The translations under genes and the position numbers were made by a program. Of a stretch of 64,000 nucleotides of DNA, positions 48,781 to 58,037 are shown one piece after another (the first letter of the stretch is position 1; the number at the start of each line of letters is the position of its first letter). Below the pieces are notes generated by a model, which was not told the origin of the DNA, did no database searches, and saw only the letters and a list, made by a program, of their open reading frames with translations. Source of the stretch: Vespula vulgaris (lineage: Eukaryota > Arthropoda > Insecta > Hymenoptera > Vespidae); assembly GCF_905475345.1 (NCBI RefSeq), contig NC_066592.1:186001-250000 (forward strand), given 5' to 3'.

Positions 48781-48998
48781 TTATCTCGTCGAGAACGGTA
48801 AAAATTAGATACACTAGAGAGAATAAAAGAGAAATAGAGAGAAAGAGAGAAGAAAAGATCAACCGTAAATGAATTGATTATTTATCAATGTTATTAACCG
48901 AAACCTGTGAACAAGGGAGCGAATTCAACGATCAAATTCAATAAAGTTCGTATGCATATTGATCGCATGTGACGTAGACATGACGTGATATATATACA
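48781..48998. other. Short spacer with imperfect GA sequence
   Basis: Includes GAGAGAATAAAAGAGAAATAGAGAG-type purine-rich sequence at about 48815-48860. No gene. Confidence 0.5.
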
Positions 48999-49023
48999 TG
49001 TGTGTGTGTGTGTGTGTGTGTGT
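48999..49023. repeat. (TG)n microsatellite
   Basis: Twelve TG units flanked by TATATACA and TACATATA. Confidence 0.95.
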
Positions 49024-50019
49024 ACATATATCAGAAGCTTAGGATATTTATATTTTACAGAGTGAAATATAGAAGTACTCAATTTCTCGAATGAAAAGTA
49101 AATTATCATGGAACTTTACGCCAAAGCGAATTTCTTCGTGCCTACTTCGTTTTATTTTCGGCACTAGTTACCTGTTGATATTCATGAATCTCAATCTCCT
49201 GCTTTAAAAGTTGCTCGCACACGTACTCGTTACACCACGAGTCTATATACCTACGTTAATTGTAATATAATTAATACATTCTGTTACACAGTGCTCTCTC
49301 TCTCTCTCTCTTAATTCTTATTAATTCCAAAAAAGGGGTGCATTTATATATATACACGTATAGCGTGTTTTAGTTCGTGATCCAAATTTTGATTTGTTTT
49401 ACTTCGTCGATCCGAACCGAGAATGACCGCCGTATTATAAGAGATTCGCGACCATTGAAATCTCTGATCTCACCAGACAAATGTCACTCATTTGTTCCAG
49501 ACAAAACGAATGTCGTGAGATAGATATGAAAGTAGAAACGAGCGATAGAAACGTGCAGTAAGTTATCATTAGACTCTCCAAACGTTCTCGTAACTTCGCT
49601 TTATTTCTCGTTATCGCTTCCTCTTGTTCTCTCTTTTTTCTTTTCTCTAAAAGCGGCCAAGAAAATTTTCCGCTTTACCTATTCGAAAATCTCATTAATC
49701 GACCTGTTCGTTTACAACGTTACGACTCGACAGAGGATCATTAATAGACCAGGTTCTTGGTAAAAGCAAGAGCTACACTTTACTACCTTTCCTCTGATCT
49801 TAATGAGAAGAATTAGAAAAAAGAGCCTTGCCATTAATGACATGTATTTCAACGTTAATGAATTCTCTGTACTTAAAGCGAAAGCAAGAGAGAGTCGAAG
49901 AAGGGTAACATAGTAAGAGGAGAAAAAAAAATCGATATAGAAAGAGAGAGACAGAAATGAAAACATTTAGATGCGTTGTCGTGTACGACGACAATTCCCC
50001 TCTTCGTAGTTATTAGAGT
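49024..50019. other. Non-coding spacer
   Basis: A CT tract lies at 49294-49311. Minus-strand open frames (49712-49994) are Phe/Leu/Ser-rich products of a purine-rich plus strand. No gene is recognised. Confidence 0.5.
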
Positions 50020-50120
50020 GCATTACATTTCGCCCTGCTCGTTAGCTATCAATTTGTCCCGGCAATTAATGAAATCGTATTGGCGCCATTGCTATTGCTA
50101 TACGGACAATCATCGGTAGA
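50020..50120. promoter_or_regulatory. Short motif-rich block, possible enhancer
   Basis: About 100 bp with GGCAATTAATGAAATC (homeodomain AATTAAT at 50064-50070) and TATTGGCGCCATTGCTATTGC, the latter containing the palindrome GGCGCC flanked by ATTG/CATT. No TCGA words. Inferred from texture and motifs only. Confidence 0.18.
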
Positions 50121-51288
50121 GTTATAAATATATATTATTGTCAATAAAATCGATAGCTCGTTCTCTATACGGATAATAATGTAATACGTTTCGCAGGATT
50201 ATCTTTTGTCCTTTCTCTTGTTCCTTTATATCTTATCTCTTTTTCTATGAAATAAAGAGTCGATTGAAATTCCAAACAATTTAATATCGTCGAGCACGAT
50301 GAGGGAAAGAAAGAATTCGGTCGAACGGTTCACTAGCGATGCCCTTTTTCTTTTTATTGTACCATAAAGCGTTATAAGTCCTTAACAAATTTTACTTCGA
50401 GTTCTGTGCAACTTTTGCGATTTTCTCACGTTTTACCTGTTGGCAAAAAGATGGAACGTCGAATTAAAATCTTTCGTCGTCTACTCTAAACTGTCAATAT
50501 AGAGACCTTCGAGAAATTCGTTCTTTCTGCAAAAAGCTTTTCCTTTACATCGTTATATTAATTCTCGTCTTTTTCGTTTCGTCGAAGAATACATCCTAGA
50601 TTTTGAGTTGATTTACGTTTTTTCTTGCTTACTCTTACCGTCACATTTTTAACTATTTATAGTACTTTTGTAAAACGAATTACCTAATCGACTGGATACT
50701 TCAAGAAACGTTCGACATATAAATTATACAATTTCTCCGTTATACGATATCGATCTAGTGTAACTAAGTACAAGCTTGTAAGTACGAATTCACGTTTTTT
50801 CTTAAAACTAACAAGCTAATAGCGCTAACGTCATCGTTCCAAGCAAATTCGTATAATGCACTCGTGCTCGTACAAGAGTACGAAATATACAGTACACCGA
50901 CTTTATGACGAGAGAGAAAGGGAGAGAGAAGGGCTCCCACTATGCTTGGAATGAGGGCGAAAGCTACATAGAGGCGGGTTCTGAGCTGGCAACTCGTCGT
51001 GAATTCCTCGTTAAATACCACGTCTCACTCGGCATTTCCTACTTCCTTTACTACTCGATCGCACGAATAAAATAGTAAGTGGTCAATGGAAACTGATAAA
51101 AAACTAATGGTAACAAGAAGGAAGCAAGCCGAGTCATTAGAGATTCACTGACGTGATAAGGAAAGTGGAGAAAAGTGTAAAGAGAAAAAGAAGGAAACAG
51201 AAAGGAAAAAGTGGGCGGGGAGTTAAAGCGAAGCACGGTTCGTCGAGAACGAAATAGCGGAAGTTGTTGGACGCTGCCATGGTCCTTT

Positions 51289-51292
<4 letters not shown>
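50121..51292. other. Non-coding spacer
   Basis: Ordinary AT-leaning sequence; T-rich words at 50560-50650. The minus-strand frame 50764-51021 (85 codons) is unrecognised. Confidence 0.5.

Positions 51293-51321
<29 letters not shown>
51293..51321. repeat. (TC)n microsatellite
   Basis: Fourteen TC units leading into CCTTTCTT repeats to about 51345. Confidence 0.95.
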
Positions 51322-51323
<2 letters not shown>

Positions 51324-52346
51324 TTCTTCCTTTCTTTCTTTTTTCTCTTGCATTCTCTAGTGCCAGGAGATGCAGTGTGCAATGCGGTAAGTAGGTAGGG
51401 TGGTTACGGTGCAACGAGTGCAACCGTGTACAGCCGGCACAATCCACCGTTAGTGACGGCACTTACCCTGCGGTCTTGGCTCTCCTCGTTTTGCACTTTT
51501 GTATTTTCGTGCGCGGGCTCTCGCACGTTTGAATTCACTTCCATTTTGCGTGCTACTGCAAGCACTGCTCCTCCTGCTGTTACTGCTGCTGCAGTCGTAA
51601 TTATTTCAAAGAGTCTAGAGAGAGAAAGAGAGGGAAAGAGAGCGAGAGAGAGAGAGAGAGAGAGTGAGACGGAGAGAACGGAAGACCTAAAGTCAACGAA
51701 AGCTTGGTCGTTTTACGTTCCGAGTCCGCCAGTTTATTTAGCCGTGATTATGAAATAGGAGCTTGATCGTTATTAACACTTACGCGTATAATTCACGTTA
51801 GCTTTGTTCCTCTTCCCTTTTCATCTAGTAAGTAAATTTTGTTTAGAGAAAATATACATTCGAATGTCTGTCCATCGAATTTTTCTTAATATACAAGGTA
51901 CTTGATCTCGTTGGAACTCGTTCTAGGGGTCTTCTAAATCGAGCGTTTATATAGGAAGCTCGGTAAGTACCGTTTAAGTCGTTAACCGCCACATCTATTT
52001 GCTTTAACTCGATCGTCAAAGCGAAAGTACGTCAGAGCGACAATAACGTCGTAACACCGTACGGATTCGTTTTATCATGGTCTTTGGAATTGGGTCAAGC
52101 TTGTAGAAAATTCGTACGTACGAGTAAGAGATTCGGTCAAAATCAAAAAGGAATCAAAATCAAGAGGGACAGAGACTAACGAGCAGAATAAAATCTACGA
52201 AAAAATAAGAGAAGAAAGAGAGAGACAGAGAATCGGACATTATATTTAGTATTATCATTATATAAAAATTCATATCCATTTCAACGATCTTCGAATTTGT
52301 CTTTATCGAAAGGAAACAAGGGACAAAGTACGAGCTATAACCGACT
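51322..52346. other. Non-coding spacer with a GC-richer stretch
   Basis: 51420-51600 is GC-richer, with CTGCTG-type words near 51570-51595, and leads to a GA tract at 51644-51664. The plus-strand frame across it (51426-51758) starts with GTG and includes Arg-Glu repeats from the GA tract, so I do not call it. The rest is ordinary spacer. Confidence 0.45.
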
Positions 52347-52376
52347 CTTAATGCATTCCACTATAACTTAATGCAT
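52347..52376. repeat. Partial tandem duplication
   Basis: CTTAATGCAT is repeated exactly at 52347-52356 and 52367-52376. Each copy is preceded by CTATAAC (52336 and 52361 onward), the first with five extra bases. This is a local duplication with a small indel. ATGCAT is a palindromic POU-like word. Confidence 0.85.
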
Positions 52377-52799
52377 CTAATCGATATGCTCGAGGAAAGC
52401 GATTCAACAACCTGGCAGAATAGTATATGAACCGATAAGATATTTATTGTCAATAACCGTCGGCTAGAGATAATCGTAAACGTATTACGGATAATTTCGT
52501 ATCTCGGTTAGGTTCAGAGAACCGTGAAGCCTTCGTCGTCGCCGTTCTCGTCGTCATCCTCGTCGACGTCGCTTTATGGTTCCATTCTTGGTATAAAGGG
52601 AAAATTATCTTTGCTACGGTACTAGCATCAAAAGCGGATTTATCTGAATGGAGTGCTATATATAGAAAGGAGAGGAAGAGTTCGAGCTAGAGAAAGAGAG
52701 AGAGATAGAGAGGAAGAAGATTCCTTCTCAAGGCTCACGATAGAGGAAAAGCCGCAAATCGTCTTTTTGTCGCGTGCAATCACGCCGAGATGGTGACTG
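52377..52799. other. Non-coding spacer
   Basis: Includes a CGTCGTC/CGTCGTCATC-type run at 52530-52570 and GA-rich sequence at 52665-52720. No gene. Confidence 0.5.
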
Positions 52800-52800
52800 A

Positions 52801-52853
<53 letters not shown>

Positions 52854-52945
52854 ATATATATACAAGTATATATATACATATATATATGTACACATATATA
52901 TGTGCGTACACACACATATATGTATATGTGTATATACATATATAT
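52800..52945. repeat. Long compound (TA)n/(CA)n array
   Basis: About 145 bp: an uninterrupted (TA)n core to about 52844, then CACACA, TACATATA, TATATGTA and TGTGCG units. Nearly self-complementary. It is the longest simple-sequence array in the window. Confidence 0.95.
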
Positions 52946-53480
52946 CTCTCTTGGTAAGGTAGGAGCTAATGCGACGAGGGATGATGGAATTTGCAAATCA
53001 CCCTGCACTTCACTTTGCTCTCTCTCTTCGTCTCTTTCTCTCTCTCACTCGACGTCCTCATGCTCTCATCTAAATCCTTATCCTCGTCCTCCTCATCTTT
53101 CATCGTACTTCAACCCTCTCCTGTCTCTCCCTCCTTCTTTTTTTTCTTCTCTTGTCTAACTTAAGCAAGCCACGTGGTTCACACTCGCGCAATAGACACC
53201 CTTGTTAACCTCGCTGGATTTAATAAAAAGTTGAAGAGGCATCCTATCGCATCCTTAAAAAGTATCGATCAGCGTATTCGTTGAAACTCCACTAGTCTTT
53301 CGTTTCTTCTATTCGTTCGACGCGTCAACGACGTGGCAACGTACAACGACAATGACGTCGACGATAACGACGACTCTTCGTCGACGATTCATATTACCGT
53401 AACTCTTTAAAAGTCAATCTTTAAAGAAAACTTTTCATTTACATGGAAACTCTATATTTTGCAGTACCTTTTATACTTTT
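52946..53480. other. Non-coding spacer with pyrimidine-rich stretches
   Basis: 53015-53155 is strongly CT-rich with CTC/TCCT words. At 53310-53390 GACGACGAT-like words recur. No gene is recognised. Confidence 0.5.
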
Positions 53481-53501
53481 TTTGTTTCAGAAAGAAACAA
53501 A
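53481..53501. other. 8-bp perfect stem-loop
   Basis: TTTGTTTC (53481-53488) pairs with GAAACAAA (53494-53501) around AGAAA. It is too short for a microRNA precursor and is A/T-rich outside. Confidence 0.6.
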
Positions 53502-53817
53502 CAGATCGAGTTAATTTTTAAATATTATGAATTTTAAAAAAATTTTCCGATTTAAATCCGTCGAGTTTACTTTAACAAATAAAAGAAGGAAGAAACAAGC
53601 ATGATGCGAGCTCAAAGTGCCGGCTTAAAAATAAGATCGCTTTCTTCGGATTGGATTTATTTTTATGGTTACGTAAAAATGGCATATAGTCGTGAGGGGA
53701 TATTACTTGTTATATAGAGAAAACGAGCATATAGACGTGACGTAATGGTCCAAGAATAAAAACGAAAAAAGAGAGAATAAGAGAAGGAAAAGAAGAGGAA
53801 GAAGAGGAGGAGGAAGT
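53502..53817. other. Non-coding spacer
   Basis: AT-rich; contains a TGACGTAA (CRE/ATF-like) site at 53738-53745 and ends in a purine-rich run. Confidence 0.45.
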
Positions 53818-53857
53818 AGAAGAAGAAGAAGAAGAAGAAGAAGAAGAAGAAGAAGAG
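53818..53857. repeat. (AGA)n trinucleotide tract
   Basis: About thirteen AGA units following GAGGAGGAGG; the minus strand gives a Leu or Ser run. Confidence 0.95.
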
Positions 53858-54399
53858 AGTACAAGAGGTAGCACAGGGAAAGGAAAGAAGTTATATCCTT
53901 TAAAGAAGGTATAATCTTATCCGATCCTTTCAAGTGTCCACATGCTGTCTTCCAAGCTTAATCATTTCGAACGTATCCCATTCAAGTCTTTTTAATTCGG
54001 CTCATCATTCACGTGAATCTAGCTTTCTTCTTGACTCACTCTACTCCACCGATAGATTAGATAAATGTAAGATCGTATTGCTTTCATGAAAAGAATTTAT
54101 CTTAATCTACGGTATCGTCTTCATTTAAATCGATCGATTTTATCATTAAAATTGACTCCTATCTCTTTCTCTCTCCCCCTCTACTCACGATCATTATTTC
54201 TACTTTATGGCATATAAAGTCTCGTAATCGAAATGGTAAGATTATACCCGATTTTCCTGAAGCAAAGTATATAAGTATAGTATACATATATCTATCGTTT
54301 ATAATACCTCTAGAAAAATGATTAATAAGATCCTTTTCACTGGTTTTACGTTCGACCTATTACGTCGAAAAGCGAAACGAGTCGGTATTGCTCGGTAGG
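53858..54399. other. Non-coding spacer
   Basis: AT-leaning, with no long open frame, hairpin or array. Confidence 0.5.
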
Positions 54400-54640
54400 A
54401 AATGGATTTTGAGATCGCTGAATCGGCTATTAATCATGGCGTTGGCCGTAATATCTGAAGTGAAGATAACTAGTTTACTAGTTGGCATGCAAGTCGATAG
54501 CTTATAGGCTAGGCTTGAGCGTACGTTTCAAAGAGGCGCCGTGATTGTAAGGCGTTGGGGGTAATCTGCCACTAACAACCCATTCACCGAGGTCACTTCC
54601 GCGCGCAGTCGTTTGCTCTCTCTCTCTCCCTTACACACAC
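54400..54640. promoter_or_regulatory. Motif-rich low-TCGA block, possible enhancer or promoter
   Basis: Contains GGCTATTAATCATGGCGTTGG, a perfect inverted repeat AACTAGT-TT-ACTAGTT (54468-54483) and a nuclear-receptor half-site AGGTCA near 54590. A CT tract starts near 54618. GGCGTTGGGGGTAATCTGCC-like mixed sequence gives it a texture unlike the flanks. It lies about 420 bp upstream of the 140-codon ORF at 55056, so it could in principle be that ORF's upstream region. No TATA/Inr pair is seen. Confidence 0.2.
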
Positions 54641-55055
54641 TCTTAGTCCGGTCGTACCATAAGCGCGAACCCACTCGTTCCGCAATCGGCAACGATTATG
54701 ATTTCGTCGTTGTTAACGAATTGCTCGAAATCCGAGATCGAGCGCTCTAGAAGTCTACGAAAACGTAGGTCGATGGGATTAGACTCGAAACTTGATTTAA
54801 GACGGACATAATGTCGACATGCGCTACTTAAACAAAAGCTTCTTTGACTGACTTATATGGAGACGAGCTACTGGTCTGACATTCGTCGACTCCTGCTACT
54901 TCATTTTCTTCTCTGATCATCACCATTGTTTTAAACCATTGTTAGAAGAGATAGATGTTAGTCTGATGGAAGAGATAGAAAAGAAATATTTTTGATCCTT
55001 TGCACGAGCCACTACTATAAACACCTGTCTAGATGCCTGAAATATTTTATAAGGT
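54641..55055. other. Spacer upstream of the 140-codon ORF
   Basis: No clear core promoter. TTTATAAG at about 55047-55053 is too close to the ATG to serve as its TATA box. TAA lies in frame two codons before the ATG. Confidence 0.4.
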
Positions 55056-55478
55056 ATGAAGAAAACAGCAAGGATCGTCGATTCATTCATCGATCGTTGG
55101 AGAAACGCAACATTTCGCAAACGCTTTGACATCTACGTCGTCGCTCGTGATTACGTCGTTGATAGTTGTAAATTTGTCGTTGCGACAGGAGCATCCGTTA
55201 CAGTCTCTGACAATACGTCAAAACTCATCTCGAATAATATTCGCAACTCGGTGAAAATACTGGAATATTGCGAAAATTACTGCAATTTGCTCGCAGCCGG
55301 AAGAACGACGATTAATACCGGCTGTCGTGTCTTTGTCTTTGAGGGTAACGATCAAGGAATTGAGAACGTTGGTGGGAAAAAGGGAGAAGAGAAATTTGCC
55401 ATCCGAATAATCTCATTTTATGAAGGAATTATGTATGAGCTCGGGTCAGCTCAAAAATGTTCCTTTTCTAAACCGTAA
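55056..55478 (+). CDS. 140-codon ORF of unknown function, weak coding candidate
   Basis: A true ATG (context AAGGTATGA, G at -3) opens a 140-codon frame to TAA. By hand count about two thirds of codons begin with a purine and about 58% end in a pyrimidine; this codon-phase bias is stronger than in the other long frames I checked. An AATAAA hexamer follows at 55520-55525, about 42 bases after the stop. The translation is balanced, with no low-complexity run: N-terminal MKKTARIVDSFIDRW, a Val-rich middle (YVVARDYVVDSCKFVVATGA), six cysteines, and no signal peptide or membrane span. I recognise no family. About one frame of this length is expected by chance in the window, so it may be spurious. 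Confidence 0.2.
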   Translation: MKKTARIVDSFIDRWRNATFRKRFDIYVVARDYVVDSCKFVVATGASVTVSDNTSKLISNNIRNSVKILEYCENYCNLLAAGRTTINTGCRVFVFEGNDQGIENVGGKKGEEKFAIRIISFYEGIMYELGSAQKCSFSKP

Positions 55479-57215
55479 TCCGGAATTTGAATATCGTTTC
55501 AGTCTGCATTCTATATCCCAATAAATTGATACGTCGATGATCGAGATTACTTTTATATTAGTCTAGAAAAAATTTATTTCTAACGATAGAATTCGTTTCA
55601 CAAACGTGAAAGCAACGTAACGTTACTTTCAATTTTAATAAATCAAATCTCGTCGCAAGATCGTACATAAAACGTTAAAACTGAAAGAAATTTAAAAATA
55701 TCATAATCCATTAATGTTTTAGGAACACGAGTTGGTATTTCGTTTAAACGAAGTTAAATCTTCTTTCGAAACGCAACTTTTTCCGATAGCGTTTCTCGAT
55801 ATTTTCGAAACTGTACATATAAATTAGTAGAAACGTGAGACAGAAATGGTTCCAGGTAAAAGTTGAGCACTTCGGCAGTGACGAATTGCAGTCGGCTGTT
55901 TACTCGCAATCAGTCGTACTCCAGATAAGAATATTATCTTTTTTTAGAAAATGATTGCGAGCCACGGGATCTTGGATCTTTCAGACTCGTAGTCTGGCTA
56001 CGTTAGCGTAACGTACCTTCGGATAGTAAGTTAGAAACTTTCCGAGTCCAAAAGTCGAAACTTTTTTCTTTCTTTCCTGCATCATCCTTATTTCCTCCTT
56101 TCTCCAGCGTCCTTTTGCACGGGAGCGAAAAGATCAAAGAAAAAAGCTGATGATACAATCATCTTGAAAATTGGAGCGTTTGATTTAATATCGAAATAAA
56201 AAAAGAAATTATAACGTCTTTCGATAGGCGAATAGTTGAACTATTCTCGATTCTTTGTCCAAGCGCGCACACATACATATACTAGATATACCATATATGA
56301 GAATACACGTACGAGATCACTTTGCCTGTCGTTCCAACGATAATTACCAAAGGTTATATCTGTACTTACTACATACCATCTGCTTGGCTCTTTGTCTCGC
56401 CAAAGAGGGTTTACCAAGGTTCATACATTTAATAACGCCTCGGTATATTCCAACTTGGAGCCGACGTCGTTGTGCGATGAGAACGAACACGCGGTTTACT
56501 TACCCCTCTTGTCTCTCGCTCCGAAAGGCTAAGATGACTATGCGAGTAGATTACGCGTTTGCGATGATGCGAAACTCGAAACGTACTTGAAATTCAGGAA
56601 AAAAATCGTTTTCTACTGATAAGGAAAAACAGAAGATGGGAGAATGGAAGAAAGACTTTTATGGGTAAGAAAAAATTATTACGAACGAGTTCCGTAATAG
56701 AAAATCGTTTGGAAAGCAATAGCGCTCTCGTACCATTTCATTAAACCTAAGTTTTGCCTTCGAGAACAGTGATTCAAGTCGAGGTGCTTTCAGGAAATAC
56801 GCCACTGCTTTCGCTCTTTCTCTTTTTCCTTTTTTCCTTTCTTCCAGGGGAATCGAGAATGGGGTGAGAAATTCTAAAACCGAGGTTAGAACGGCTTTTC
56901 TTCGGTGGAGAGAAAAGATGTTTTAAGAGTGAAGTTTTGAAGAGATCGTTCCCCGTTCTTTTCTCTCTCTCTCTGTCTCCCTCTCCTTATCTTTCTCTTT
57001 CTCTTTTCCGTTTCCACTTGCGTTATTTTCGTAAGGTCGGGGATGAAATTTAGCGAGCAGCTAGCAAACGATCAGAACCGTTTGTCGAAAAGAAAATTAA
57101 AATGGAACGTTTTCTTTTCGTAAAAATTTAATCCTTACATTGTTCGATATACTTACGTATGGGTCGTAAGATAGAATAAAAAAGTTTTTCATCCTTTCGA
57201 TATAAATCTCGTTAA
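55479..57215. other. Non-coding spacer
   Basis: Carries the AATAAA at 55520-55525 noted for the ORF. The plus frame 56255-56590 (111 codons) is unrecognised. A CT-rich stretch lies at 56955-57005. No RNA gene is seen. Confidence 0.45.
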
Positions 57216-57422
57216 AGAGGACGAATCACCGTGACACACTTTTGCTACCAAAAATTCGATGTAGATCATAACAGCTTCCTCACGAAAGAAGAAATGCGAA
57301 AACACGAAGACGAAAAGAAAGACAAAGAAGAAGAAGAAGAGGAGGAGGAGGAGGAGGAGGAGGAGGAAAAGGGGAGAAGAAAAAGAGAAAAAAGTAACTC
57401 CGAAAGTCAGCGAACAAAGTGA
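57216..57422 (+). CDS. Possible exon encoding an EF-hand-like loop followed by an acidic tract
   Basis: The frame is open from 57216 (after TAA at 57213) to TGA at 57420. At 57255-57296 it encodes FDVDHNSFLTKEEM. The 12 loop residues (57258-57293) place Asp at 1, Asp at 3, Asn at 5, Leu at 8, Thr at 9 and Glu at 12, with Phe just before and Met just after. These are the ligand and hydrophobic positions of an EF-hand; the one clear departure is Ser instead of Gly at 6. A (GAA/GAG)n tract then gives a run of Glu. There is no ATG before the motif, so it would be an internal exon. GTAACT at 57394-57399 could serve as donor, but the upstream acceptor is poor. A single EF-hand with no partner in the window is odd. 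Confidence 0.2.
   Translation, partial: RGRITVTHFCYQKFDVDHNSFLTKEEMRKHEDEKKDKEEEEEEEEEEEEEEKGRRKREKSNSESQRTK
57325..57368. repeat. (GAA)n-(GAG)n trinucleotide tract
   Basis: About five GAA units followed by about nine GAG units. It encodes the Glu run of the possible exon in one frame; as simple sequence it would exist without any gene. Confidence 0.95.
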
Positions 57423-58007
57423 CCGTAATAAATTTACTCAGGGCCAAGCTCGATCCCGCACAGTTTCCTCCTGTGGCAATTTTCCCAGAGAGCGTGGAGC
57501 ACCGGTTCTCTCATGGAAGGGAAGAAAGATCGAGAGGAAGAGAAAGAGAAGAGAGATGGTGAGAGAGGTCGTACGCACAAGCGAGAGGAAGTAGGACAGG
57601 TTGGTAAAGAGGGCTAGAAAGGGAAGGATGGTAGAAGGAGACAGGGATAGGTACGGTGGGAAGAGTGAAGTGGAATTAGAGCAATCCTCTCTAATGGTAA
57701 TTAATGTGCGGCGCAGTCAATGTAACTCACGTCGAAAGAACAGTGTGCGATCAAGTCGAGCGTCGGCCTTGCACGGAAGATTCACCGATGGTGCTAGTTC
57801 TCCGATGCTGGTATAGGAAAGAGACCTCTTTACGTTCTCCCTTAACGCCGAGCTGTATTCGTAAAGGGCACTCTTATGCAAAACTTGTATCATTATACGC
57901 GCATACGCGCGTACCATATCTATGTCGTTCATACAAATTTTTCTTTCGGAGATCTCGAATGTTATAGAGGTAAAAATTTTCTGTAAAATAATATACCTGT
58001 ATTAATT
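57423..58007. other. Non-coding spacer
   Basis: 57500-57660 is purine-rich. At 57690-57730 a low-TCGA stretch (TCTCTAATGGTAATTAATGT) carries a TAATTA core. Overlapping open frames on both strands (57601-57967) are unrecognised. Confidence 0.45.
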
Positions 58008-58037
58008 CTTTCATATAAATTCCTTTCATATAAATTT
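58008..58037. repeat. Tandem duplication of 15 bp
   Basis: CTTTCATATAAATTC at 58008-58022 is followed directly by the same 15-mer with a final T instead of C (58023-58037). Confidence 0.95.

Noticed and set aside
52640..53008. Tyr-Ile repeat ORF (122 codons, minus)
   Set aside because: Entirely the product of the (TA)/(CA) compound array.
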